Source of the DNA: Bradysia coprophila
Lineage: Eukaryota; Arthropoda; Insecta; Diptera; Sciaridae
Direction: 5' to 3'
NCBI RefSeq assembly: GCF_014529535.1
Contig: NW_023503608.1
Span: 4,836,001 to 4,900,000, forward strand
DNA: 64,000 nt
Shown: positions 22,792 through 34,200 of the stretch, piece after piece
Numbering within the stretch: the stretch's first letter is position 1
Layout: each line of letters starts with the position of its first letter
The notes under the pieces: model-generated
Databases searched by the model: none
Seen by the model: only the letters and a program-made list of their open reading frames with translations
Told to the model about the DNA's origin: nothing
Made by a program: the position numbers and the translations under genes

Positions 22792-23395
22792 GTTTATTTA
22801 TTTATTTGATCATCTTACAGGTCACGTGCCCAATTACAAGCGATCGTTTACATTATTACAAAAAAAAGACAAATTAGAAAAAAATTAGAAAAAAAATTAG
22901 AAATAAAATTAGAAATAAAATTAGAGAAAAAAAAACAAATTTCCGTCAAAATTCAAAGAACGACATCACTGCACGTTTGAAAGCATATCGACTCGGGTTG
23001 GTAAGGTCTCAGTGATGAAAATATCGTTTTGTGGTGGCGTTTGATTCGGTGTAGCGGTTCATTATCTGCATAGTTGGATGTAGGTGTCGGCAGATAGAAT
23101 TTCGGCGGATTCCTCGTATAGCGGTTTGGTCGGTGAAATATAATATCGGATGAGAGTGTCGTAGTAAGCCTTCCACTGGTCAGGTTGTACAGTAACATTT
23201 CATCCAGTTGAAGGCGTCGAGTCTCAAGTGAGTGCATCTTAAGATGTTTCAGCCTTGATTTGTAATCAGTTTTTGCCCAGTTGAATCTATAGAACAAAAG
23301 TCTTGTAAACTTTCTTTGAACTCTCTCAAGTAGGTCGATATATTTGGTGTAATAAGGGTTCCAAATAGAACTGCAGTATTCACTACTTCATCCTC
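22792..23395 (-). mobile_element. 5'-truncated non-LTR retrotransposon (LINE), 3' end only
   Basis: On the minus strand, 23388 to about 22955 encodes the C-terminal end of a reverse transcriptase-type ORF: EYCSSIWNPYYTKYIDLLER, VQRKFTRLLFYRFNW, then about 100 residues to a stop. The motif of SSIWNP followed by IERVQRKFTR is typical of the end of Jockey/CR1-like LINE reverse transcriptases. An AT-rich 3' UTR follows, and the element ends in a short TAAA-type tail (AAATAAATAAATAAA). Most of the element is missing at the 5' side, the usual outcome of incomplete reverse transcription. Confidence 0.75.
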
Positions 23396-24062
23396 GATTC
23401 CGAGAAGCTACGGAAATTACATAAATGTGATCGAGACAAATAGTTTCGTCTCGCCCGCACCAATATAATTCTTAGTCAACTTAAAACAGGAATACGTCAT
23501 GATCCTGACCAATGACATATTAGTTTAATACCTAATTCTACAATTTTTTTACTCCCTGGATTTATAATCAGGACGAAAATCCAACCACAGCTTTTCGGAA
23601 TCGTGGCTGCAACGTGCAATGTGTCGAGTACGAATCTGCTGCTTTTTTCCGATCGAATTTGATTCAATTTCAATGATTTCAAAATATCTGCGACTTCATT
23701 TGTTTAAACATAAAGCATATTAGCCACCATAACAAGCGCTGAAACCTTATTTTCCATACTTGAAGAAATTCTTTCGACGCACTCAGAATCCTTCACATCA
23801 AACATGATATGAAATAATAATTCAAAATGTACAGAAAAAATATATCAAACTGTCGTGGGTAAAGCGTACCTTATAATCTGACCGTTATAATTCTATCGTG
23901 CATGAAATGTCCGCTTTTCGGCACTGAATCTCATAAAAATTGTCATTCTGTGCAGCAAAGAAAACTCGTTTTCGAGATATTCGTTTGTTTGTTCAGGTCG
24001 AAAGAGATTTCAGTTGTGCTTCATCCAGCGTGGTGGGAACATTAATTTGCATAAACTACGAA
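23396..24062. other. Upstream region of the H2A-type gene; nothing else seen
   Basis: No coding exon supported. It includes the presumed promoter and 5' UTR of the histone gene; no TATA box placed with confidence. Confidence 0.4.
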
Positions 24063-24824
24063 ATGGCACCTAAAGAGCCGGCAAAGAAAATCGTAAAGAA
24101 GAAAATCGCAGGAAAACCTCGAGGTAGGTAAAAATTGATTTAAATGTTGCATGAACATGAAACGCATGAACCTTGAGTTTATAAAGATCATGAACTTTGT
24201 TCACTCAAACATATGTTCAATTGAAACCGAATAGCAAAATACCGTTTCACGTTTTATTTCTTTTTTCTTCTTCTAGTATCTAAAACCAAGAAAGCAAATC
24301 TCAAATTTCCCGTAGGCCGAATTCAACGTCACTTGCGTCAAGGAAATTATGCGAATCGAATTAGCACGTCCGCAGCAGTTTTTACAGCTGGTGTGCTAGA
24401 ATATCTCACCGCTGAGATCTGCGACGTAGCCGGTGATATAGCAAATGAAAACAAGAAAGTGAGAATCGTGCCACGTCACATAATGAAAGCCATCAAGGAT
24501 GATGCCGAGTTTTCCGAGTTGCTGAAGAATGTGAATATCCCGTACGCTGGAGTGCTTCCATATATTCATCCAGTTCTGTTGCCGAAAGCGTCCAAAGAAA
24601 ATAAGCGGACAACAAATAAGATCAAATCAACCGGGCAAGGTGCATCGAACAATGATAGTGAATTGAATGAAGGCGACTCGGATGGTGAAGACGAAGCCAA
24701 CAGTTCAATTGAGTCAGCCGAAGAAGCGGAGACAGCCGAAGAAGCGGAGTCAGCCGAAGAAGCGGAGTCAGTCGAAGAAGCGGAGTCAGCCGAAGAAGAT
24801 AATTCCGTTGAATTCGAATTTTAA
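24063..24824 (+). CDS. Divergent H2A-type histone with long acidic tail
   Basis: Exons 24063-24123 and 24277-24824 (202 residues), joined in phase 1 with a 153-nt intron. A basic N-terminus (MAPKEPAKKIVKKK) leads into a full H2A fold: LKFPVGRIQRHLRQGNYANR, VLEYLTAEICDVAGD, ENKKVRIVPRHIM, GVLPYIHPVLLPK. Of the six acidic-patch residues, E56, E61, D90 and E92 are kept, E64 is Asp and E91 is Ala. The L1 loop reads ANRISTSA. The C-terminus is about 75 residues longer than canonical H2A, rich in Glu/Ser with repeated AEEAES units. Replication-type histone genes lack introns, so this is a variant, perhaps germline or tissue specific; it is not H2A.Z (no family signatures) and lacks a macro domain. 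Nuclear, expected to pair with H2B. Confidence 0.85.
24717..24800 (+). repeat. 18-bp coding tandem repeat in the histone tail
   Basis: Unit GCCGAAGAAGCGGAGTCA repeated 4.7 times (24717, 24735, 24753, 24771, 24789), encoding AEEAE(T/S) units. Units differ by one or two bases, so it may vary in copy number between alleles. Confidence 0.85.
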
Positions 24825-25147
24825 ATATTTTTTTTTCGTTGCGTTTTTATTTGCGTTTTTATTTTTGTTTTTTCTTCTACATTTTGTTAGTGTTAATAGT
24901 GGAAATTAAATATTCTAACGTTTGTTTTGAAAAATTAATTTTTACCTTTACAAACGACTTTCAGTTTTGCCTAACATTCGTGCCTCTCGCTTGTCCCAAA
25001 ATATTTACCGTGCTATCAAAACCCATTTATAACCGCTACAACATTTGGAAACATTCAAGACGTCATTTTTTCTATCTTCATTCTCATAGTGGATCTGCTT
25101 AGGCAAAAATCGTGCATCTTACAAAATCGTTGTGTCGGTGATAGACG

Positions 25148-25516
25148 GTAGGTTGTTCCATATCGATTCCTTATTCTAAATTGATGTAGGGCCAAGACGG
25201 CAGCTCAATGGTTCTCCGGTGAGCAGCCATTTTGTCACTTTTTTTCTATGATTTTTCATTCCCTGAAACTGACAGAAAGACTGTAAATTCCCAAAAACTG
25301 TTTTGGAGTCAAGTGTCAAAAAATAAATTCCACCAAAAAAAAAATTAGACTTTTCTCTATAATTTATTCTTTGGAAATGGATTGACATTTCTTCTCGTTT
25401 ACGAATGAAAAATCATAGAAAAAAAGTGGCATAACGGCCGCTCACAGGAGAACCATTGAGCTGCCGGCTTGGCCCCACATCAATTTATAATCAGGTATCG
25501 ATGCGGAACAACCTAC
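25148..25516. mobile_element. 369-bp fold-back MITE
   Basis: The left arm begins GTAGGTTGTTCC and includes CGGCAGCTCAATGGTTCTCC and TTTTTTTCTATGATTTTTC; the right arm is its reverse complement with scattered changes (arms about 100 bp). The loop holds no ORF. Target duplication not evident. Confidence 0.75.
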
Positions 25517-27287
25517 AAGTTAGTAAGTCGAAGCATTACCTATCAACATTTTCACAAGGTTAGGATTGGTGAGTTCAAAATAAGACTAATTTCTGATGCT
25601 ATTAGAATTGTATGAAGAATTCAGTCCGTTACGTTTTCATGCTAAAGACACGGATGCATCAAAGCAATTTGAATTGTATACTTAGCATTGAACAATGTAG
25701 AACAAAGACTGCAATTTTTGCAAGCACCGTCTTAGTCAATTTAGACAAATAATTTCACAGCTGTATTAAGGCATGAACATCAAATGAGAAATCTGATTCA
25801 TATAATCTTCACTTTGAAGATCTCAGAAGTAGCAAATTTTTCAAAATCCCCAGCTGGTTTCGTCGTTTACGACTTTTATCAATGCATCACATTTGTGCAG
25901 ACGTTCTGCAAAACAGCTGGTACATTTTTAGACTCAATGGAATCTAGCCGTACATTCTGCTGGATGCATGGAAAACTTTTATTGTTGTGAGTTTTTGGTT
26001 CACTTTTCATAATAGAAATCCTTTCAGTCAATTGCACTAAGTACAAAATATCATCATTGATATTAGCGTTTACCTATTAGGGTATCTGGTTGCAGGGCTT
26101 ATTATTGGTAATTTGAATTAACGAATTAATTTACCGGAATAGGTTTGGAAATCTTGTCAGTAAATTAGGTAATTTTGATAATTTAATCGCCTAAAACCAC
26201 TTACAGAGGAGGTGTAATCATTAATCATTCAAATTGCCAATAATGTGCCCTCCCTTTCCTGTGCATGAAACCACAAAACGCTTTATATATTTATTTTAAA
26301 TGCGACAAAAAAGACTGCTCACAATTATGGCGCAGCCGGTAAAACATCGATCTTTTCTCAAAAATTAAAAACTACAGTAAATAAATATCATCGATCTTCT
26401 TCTTCCCTAATGTTCCCAAAATACAAGCAGCGTTACCACGTTGAATTGCGATGGAACCACAAAACCTATTTCCAATCTCAAAATATCATCACCTGATTCG
26501 AGAATTCAAGTCAACTGCATTACAAAACCTGGCTCTCGCATTATGTATTAGTTTTTGACACGTATCTGTGGTCAACAGTAACCACAAACTTCGACAACAT
26601 TTATAAATACAGATTGGAGCCCGGCACAAAAGCAATTATTTTCGAAAAATAAAGCTTTTGAAGGGTAAAGTGTGGAGTAGGCGATCATAGAGTAGTGATG
26701 ACTCATTACACCTATTATCTAGTTTTTTTGGCTACCGTAACAAGCAATAACAAGCATAACTACGACCACTACTAGATATCCCAATTCAACCTTAGTTTTC
26801 AAACCATCAGTGCGACCGTAAGAGTGGATTGCGGATTTATTGCAATATAGTAGATACGTTAACTGAATCATCTTCCTATGTAATAATATTTTTGGCTCCC
26901 TCCTTTAACTATCACCCTACACGTAAAATCTAACTGATTGTAATTCAGAACGTATATAATACCTCCATCAATGTTCGAATTCATAGAGGGGACATAACTC
27001 CTGTGGCATTAATTTCGTATTCAGGCATTTAATATGACGAAGATGTTTATAGAGGGTTAAGAAAAAAAACGGCATAATATGAAAGTGTGAGGTAAGCACT
27101 TGCGCATTTTCATAGAATCAACGTCATTTTGTTGAATTTTCATTTCATTCTCAGTAACATATGTGACTTTTGAAGCCGCACTTATACGTTCTTGTAAGAA
27201 TTTTTTGTTTGTTTTTGTTTAAAATCAAATTAATTGCATCGCGTGAATGTGAAAAACCGTTTCGTTTTTCTGTATTAAAAATTGACA
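25517..27287. other. Intergenic between histone and Dnal4; one small MITE
   Basis: No gene supported. A small inverted-repeat element spans 26094-26251 (left AGGGCTTATTATTGGTAATT, right end reading as AGGGCACATTATTGGCAATT in reverse complement). The last few hundred bases are presumably the Dnal4 promoter. Confidence 0.45.
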
Positions 27288-29248
27288 ATGGCTGATGAGA
27301 GTTCAGCGAAGGAAAATGAAGGCGATAAGAAAATTGTACATACGTACCCTTTGGTGAAGGTTTGTAGATACTTTGCATATTTCCAATAGATAATGGCTTG
27401 TTTGATCAATGAACATGTAGTTCAGTGTCTGGGAAGTTCCAACTCTTTAATCAATTTATATAAACTAGAAGGCGGTTGATGAATATCTATAAACAGAAAT
27501 TTTGAAAATGGTCACAAAATGAGATTTGTTTTATTTTCTTTATTTCAAATGTAACCCTCAACAGTGTGTTTCGAATCAAAAAAATCCAAATATGATTTCA
27601 CTTCTGAAATTACTCCTGTTATTAGGGAATTATAAGAATCAACCAATTCAATCTAATTCTCTTTATTCATTCTTCATGCGTTACCACATTAGAACAACAT
27701 AGCTACTCTGAATTTTAAAAGAAAATCTTCTGAGAATTTTCTATGATGTTATCACAGATATTTTGTGAAAAAGTTCAGCTACTGTCGTGGAGTATTATGC
27801 ATACTTACTGGCCAAGGTGTCCTCGACTCAACAGCACCGGTTGCAGTGCCTGCACTTGCTTCGTGGGCGACGTGGCAACTCTTAAAAATTCCAATTAAAA
27901 AGGTTAAAAAAGTGATTTCAAGTGTATAATGGATCGGGACATGCCTAGTGTACTGGAAGTGCTCGACCTCCTCTACCACCTCATACCACAGGCTAAAAAA
28001 AATCATTTGTCTCTCAGGAAATATAAGTCAAAAACCAAAAGGTCACATTTTCGATGTTAGGCAATCTTGGCAATGGCACCTTTTGGACCATAGGTTTCTT
28101 CGGTAGATTTGTAGAGTTTTCAAAGCTCTACATCCCGCTAGAACATTGTTTTCAAAAATACTCTCAACTTTCCGAATTATGACCATCGGAAACTTAAAGC
28201 CGCCCGGGGGGACTTCTTCCATGGCTCCATCGGATTCATCAACCACATGCCCGGACACAGTTTTCGATGATCTACATTTTCCGCACACAGGCTTTCGCGG
28301 TCCTTAAAATTTGCAAAATTCGATACGCCCTAATGCTTAAGTTCTTAAGTTCTTACAATTCTCTCTCTGTGATGCAAAAAAGACTTTGTAGAATGTATTC
28401 CATTCAATAACGCAATGGTTAATTCGTCTCTTACTCAATTTATTGTCATATTCTAAGTCTTCAACACTACTCTGAGACAGACAGTGCCGCACTGGCTCAA
28501 AAAAGCCCTTCGGGCGTTGTATGAAGAAATTTTTCAAAAGACCATTCGTTGCCATTTCTTCATACAAAAATCAAAAGGCCCTTCGGGAATCGCCCGAACG
28601 CCCATAGGGCCAGTTCGGCACTGGAGACAAACCCGATCCAAATGGAAGATTCGTAAGCAAAACAAAGCTTATTGAATAATTGTATCGGTTTAGCTCAAGT
28701 GGAGTTACATGTAAAGCTTTCGCACAGGAAAAAAAATTGTTTGAAGAATCGTTATTTGATTCCTAATAGTCCCGCTCCTAGATGAAAAAATCTCAAAGGT
28801 TAGAGTTAAAATTGGCGAAATTGGCCAACCCTGCGTGGGTTGTTAAGGCAGGTTATTATCATTATACTATTAGGCCATTATATAGTTTAAATTAATTATT
28901 GAACCATTCTTATAAATAAGACCACTGATCATCCTAGCACTCAGACATGATCGAAGAAATGAAGACTGACTGCATTGAGCTGAGTATAACGGCATGCGAA
29001 AAATTTGCAGCCAACTATGAAGTAACGTATGACCAGTTTTTTCTTTGTGCACTTTTGTTTTTAACAATAAATCTACTATCCAGATGGCTGCAAAAACGAT
29101 TAAAGATGCAATGGACAAAAAATTCGGAACATTTTGGCATGTCATAGTTGGTGAAGGATTCGGATTCGAAGTGTCTTATGAGACGAAAAACCTTCTGTAT
29201 TTGTTTTTTGGTGGCAATTTGGCCGTTGTAATATGGAAATGTTCTTAA
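27288..29248 (+). CDS. Dnal4: Dynein light chain 4, axonemal
   Basis: Three exons: 27288-27359, 28938-29021, 29084-29248 (106 residues, phase 0 at both joins). Pieces match animal DNAL4 along its length: TYPLVK|HSDMIEEM, IELSITACEKFAANYE, KTIKDAMDKKFGTFWHVIVG, then EGFGFEVSYETKNLLYLFFG and the C-terminal IWKCS. It belongs to the LC8-like dynein light chain family; DNAL4 is a subunit of axonemal outer-arm dynein, so it is expected in ciliated sensory neurons and sperm flagella. The first donor is GTTTGT, weaker than the others in the window. Intron 1 (1,578 bp) carries a hAT-like MITE. Length equals the usual 105 or so residues. Confidence 0.92.
28474..28631. mobile_element. hAT-like MITE in Dnal4 intron 1, 8-bp target duplication
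   Basis: Core 28482-28623 has ends CAGTGCCGCACTGGC and the complement of CCAGTGCCGAACTGGCC. Flanking 8-mers GAGACAGA and GAGACAAA match at 7 of 8. Inside is an inner inverted repeat TTGTATGAAGAAAT. It shares the CAGTGCCG terminus with the element at 33429-33591, so both probably were moved by the same transposase. Confidence 0.78.
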
Positions 29249-31255
29249 ATTTGTATATGTATTTCGATCATTTTTTTCCCCTTTAAAATTAACAGTTTCA
29301 AGTTCAAAATGTATTTGCCTTACATCAATACAGGAAACCGTATTTTTACATGAAGATTTATAGTTTTTTTAACTATGAGCCGCGACAATATATAAACGAA
29401 TAAAGAAGCAACGAATTAAATTACGAAGAACCAAATGTTTTCTTTGATAATAGCCTGAGGACGAAAAGACCACAGCAGTGGTCAAAAATTAAAATTTTTA
29501 GTTCGAGAAACATTTTATATTCAGGCTGACGAAAAAGTCACATTACGAACAAAAGTTGACACAACTGGGACGAAAAGTGGGAAACTTGAGAGAGAAAATT
29601 TGGCCTCTTATCTGGTGAGAGAACGTGACGTTTTTGGTCCGTATATAATAGTATATTTCATATCTAGGACTAAAAGTCTTTTTTAGCGTGTGAGAGGTTT
29701 CCAGACAGAGCCGAAGGTGAGGTCTGGAATCAAATACGCTAAAATAGTCATTGCACGATTGCGAGTTGTCACTCCGTTCGGCCTACAAGCGAAAGTGCCT
29801 AAAATCAATCGTTCATAGCATCGTTCATAGCATCGTTCGAAATAGAGAATCTGCGACAAAAGTATTCATTTCAATGAGGTGAGGAGTAGTAGTGGTAAGA
29901 AGCAAGTTGCAGATCCTTGGTAAGAGTAGAGTGGATTTACTGCTATTCCCGCAGTTATATTATTTATATGAAATTTAATTTTCCATGTCGTCAAGAAGCT
30001 CAACAATAAATCTAGGTTGTTTTAATGTTTTGGTGCGGATTCAGTTTATATTTCGGTAATATTTTAACGAATAAAAATCTACTCAACTTAATGGAAAACC
30101 AAAATATATCCGGGTGTAAAATACATATTTTTTTATTTTGTCTTTGTTTCATGAAAAATACAGATAAAATGATAATTAATGATGATGATGATTAACATAT
30201 ACACTGAAAAAGATGCTTGTTTTGTGAAATGTGTAATAGCCGATAACAATATTACAAGTTTTTTTTGGTTATTAATTCAAAGAATATCTTCGAATAATTA
30301 GGTAACAGAAGGTGATGACATGAGTTAGACGTGATGGATTTTCTATATGCAAAGCACATCTAGACTATCTAACCATATCTAGGTTACTGTCACTTTCGTC
30401 AATAGAAAGAGGTAACATGCGGTGATCAGTGATGTTTCGAAATTGTCTCCCAATTTTCAATGTCTAATTGTACAAAAATTGAACTTACGTCTTACGTCTT
30501 TAGGTCATATTGGCAATTTTTAAATCTGTGGTAAAGTGTTTCATGTAATACGGAGCGACAAGAGGATTTTCAATGGTTTTTTAGTAATTCTGGATAGATT
30601 TTCAAAGGATTTTTTTCATTTTCTCGAGTCTTTTACAGGATTTTCTATGAATTTGAGGATTTTAATTCTTGAAATTTTGAAAGATTTTCTTTTGACTGAC
30701 GAAGGATTTTTTATGAATATTTGCCCATCGGAATGAAACCTGTAGTGTACAGCTCCCGGTCATGAGTGTTAGGATCTTTTTCGGTCTATCGTTCACCTTT
30801 CTCAGACGACAAAGAATATCACCAATTGAATTATCTAGTATGTTACGTCTTTTAATCTGAATATTTTCAAGAGATCGATTAAAAATCTTTTACTTCATTA
30901 GTTAACATGCTATAATGGCGTCATTACGGTTGGGCGACAGGACTAAAAATCGTTGATAGATCGCATCTGCATGTAAAATATAGTTCGTGTTTACTTGCAA
31001 ATGTGTGATTTTGACTAGTCGAAAAAATAAATTTGCAAGTGAAGACGTAGTTTAGTATTGTGGGCGTTGTATCATTAACTGATGGCATAGTCGCCTGTAA
31101 AAGGTTAATAAATATATACGAGACTTAACTGGTTAAATATATTTGAATGTATTCGTGATGGCAAGGTGGTAGTATATGTTTTTTTTTGCTTAGAAATAGG
31201 ATTATACGTCTTATCATAGAATTGAGTTAGTTATATTAAATCGGTTTTCGACACG
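29249..31255. other. Convergent intergenic region between Dnal4 and Git
   Basis: No gene supported. Contains an imperfect palindrome at about 29685-29752 (TTTTAGCGT ... TTCCAGAC / GTCTGGAA ... ACGCTAAAA), a short direct repeat ATCGTTCATAGC near 29815, and a 318-bp inverted-repeat element 30791-31108. Confidence 0.45.
30791..31108. mobile_element. Inverted-repeat element (CCTTTCGCAGACGAC family), copy 1
   Basis: Ends TTCACCTTTCTCAGACGAC and GTCGCCTGTAAAAGGTTAA are imperfect inverted repeats. The start (CAGACGACAAAGAATAT) matches the interior of the copy at 32352-32619 (CAGACGACCAAGAATAT). No ORF. Confidence 0.55.
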
Positions 31256-34200
31256 TTACGGAAACTGCGTAACTAACATTTTGGTTGCCATTGCCAAATT
31301 GTATGCGTAATTACGCACCTCCTGCATAAATAAATCCGACGTTGTGATGTCATCGTTTAATAAAGCTCGTTGCAGTCGCGTGCACGATGTCTGTATGTGA
31401 CCGGTATTTTGATTCAATTGTTTTAGAGCCGTCTTAATAGTTTCGTCAACGATAGCCTGTGAATGGACAACAGCTGTAAATTACCGTCACAACATATACT
31501 CAAAATGATTACTGTTGGGAAAATTGCCGCTAGTTCAGCTACAGCAACGCGTATCCGTTCCGAGCAAGGTACAAAGGCATCTTTCAAAGTTACATCTTGC
31601 ATGGCCGACCACAGTTCCTGTATGCGTCTGGTCACTAAATCAGTCCTGTGTTTCACTTCTTCGCTCAGCGGAAGTGTTGGATCGACGCGCTTTTGAACGG
31701 CCATTTGGTACATACTATTGGTCGTTCGACTCTCGGTTATCTGTTGAGCCTTCGTGTAGGGGCCTTCACGTGGCTCAAACATACTGACCGGTCGTTTGCT
31801 GGATCTTCCATCAGAAACGGGTTCATTTTCTGTTTCAGTCTCATCGGCACCATTTGTTTGAATGTCGATTCTCCTAAAATGTTAAATTCAAACTTGAAAC
31901 GGAGGGAAAATTTATTTCTATTAAGTTACACTCACAATGGTACATCGAAGTCAGCGGTTGTGTCATTAGGATCTATGCGCGACTTCAGTTGATCATTCTC
32001 GAACGATAATTTTTCGACCATTGATTTGAGTTCATCGATCTCGGAAAATGATTCCAACAACTTTCGCCGTAAATTCTCCACTTCCGTATTGGATATTGTA
32101 TTTATCGGTCCCTTGTGCACAAATGTCTGGCGATTTGTTCGTTAATCATTATTAATGTTAGAAAATTTATGAAACTCATTTAAACGAAAAAAAAAATTAT
32201 CAATTACCCAACACCGTTTAGAACAATGGAAGAAATGAAAGCGCAATAGAATTAATTGGAAAATTATTTTTTATTTTCATTAAATTAAATCTTTATTACA
32301 ATTTTAGTATTTAGTTAGAGGCTATCAGTAAGTGTATCACATTTAAATAGATTAACCTTTCGCAGACGACAAGCACCAGTGAAATAATCCTTTCGCAGAC
32401 GACCAAGAATATTATTTAGGACAGATGTGTCATAATCGCGATTTTCGTCAACATATTATAATGTGGTCGTCCGTAAAAGGGAATCGAATCAGTTACTTTC
32501 AACAGTTTCTTCTTTTTACTATTTTGAATTAATTACTTTTAACATACATTTAGCTATAAATGATCTAATCGGTTGAATTTGTAATCGCTGTTGATAACAG
32601 AACCGTCTGCGAAAGGTTTCTACAATAGAAAACTAGTTAATTTGCCCAGTAAAGAGGAAAAATATATTTGGGTAGACCTAAAATTTGAAGAGGAAGGTCA
32701 AGGTTCAACATCATCACCGTCAACATTTTTAGGATTTTATAATTCACACATTTTCCGCGATGGATTTTCCCCTGCCCTTTATTGTACTCTAAAGGATTTG
32801 AAACTACGAAGAATTCGTGCTACTCTTAAATCATACGACATTACTCTCACAAAGAACTCTTAGACACCCTGACATAATTGGAGAGGAAGCTTTGACATAC
32901 GAGTCATCCTTTTCAAATTTTCCTTAAAAATGGCAGAAAGAATTTATAGGCAATGTCATCTTTGAACAGAGAAATCAATTTTACTAGCAGCCCCATGCGA
33001 AAGTTGAACATTACATATCATTTTGACCCCTGCGAAAATCATCCGATATATGCGCACTTTTCTGTTCCTTTTTTAATTTTCCTGTGTGGAAATCAACTAT
33101 CGCAAGGGGCAGGTCGTGTGTGCAAATTATGTGTATCCGTGGTATCCAGGATACCGGGAAATTTCTGAAATTTTTTTTAGGATACCGGGAAATCGAATTA
33201 AAGCTGCACAAACCAGCGGGAAATGTATGTATCGGGAAGTCACTTTTACATTTTTGTATACCGGGAAATCTTGACTCGGATACCGGGAAGAAAACATAAT
33301 TTGCACACGCGGGGCAGGTAGTAAGCCAGAATACATTTGATGCTGCTACATACTTCAATACTTGAGGTAAGAACTTTTTGTAATACTCGCAAACTAACTC
33401 GTGTGTCTTTGAGTAACTTGCTGCGGTCCAGTGCCGCCTTTTCCATATGGGCCAAATGGGCAAATGCCCGTGTCGCCCGAAGTGGAGCAGAAAAAAATGT
33501 CGCCCGAGGTCCTTAAAAAAATTTAGCTTCACTAAATTGGCGCCTATTTTTCCAATTGCCCGATGGCGCCCAAAAGCTAAAAGCGGCACTGCTGCGGTCA
33601 CTGTGTTTTGACAAGAGTGTAGTTGTATAAATCCCTTTCGGCTCGGATATACAAACTCAATACTTGTTGAAAAGACAGTTACCGAAGCTCGAAAACTCTT
33701 TTGTGAGTTTGCTATTATCACAAAATCGTAACCTACATATCCTGCAGTTTTGTGAAAAGAAATCCACACTTAATTAAGGTAACAAGGCAAGCCTGTCAAA
33801 TGTTATAAGACTTAAGTGATGCAGGATCTGGAGCTTTCATTGACTCAATGAGGTACTGACGTTTTGAGAGAACAACCGACTACTAATACCACTTAACCAA
33901 TCCTTTGAGTTTATAGTCACGGATTTATTGAAGGATGCATTCGTTTCAAAGTAAAGGCATACTTCATTACAATTTTTTCTTGACGGTCCTCCTCAAATTT
34001 TCGTCGAAATAACTTCAATTACTGGACTGTGGCTGTTGAAACAATCACAAATTTTGTTTAGTAGAATATTAAGAGTAAAGCTACAATTTTGTTAACAGCA
34101 ATCAATTAACATTAAATTCGTTAAATAGAATGAATTACTACAGGCACTAATGAATGTAGGAAGGTTTCATTGCCTACATAGAGCTTAAATATATAGATGG

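Noticed and set aside
24063-24824. H2A.Z/H2Av or macroH2A
   Set aside because: No H2A.Z docking or H2Av SQ tail signature and no macro domain; the tail is acidic repeat.
31423-31512. Git reading continuing past 31513 with a different C-terminus
   Set aside because: A 56-nt intron (31512-31457) in phase 0 joins to the conserved C-terminal helices; the read-through frame ends without homology.
33011-33769. Minus-strand 252-codon open frame in Git intron 4
   Set aside because: It runs through two MITEs with target duplications and inverted repeats; composition and content are those of the elements.
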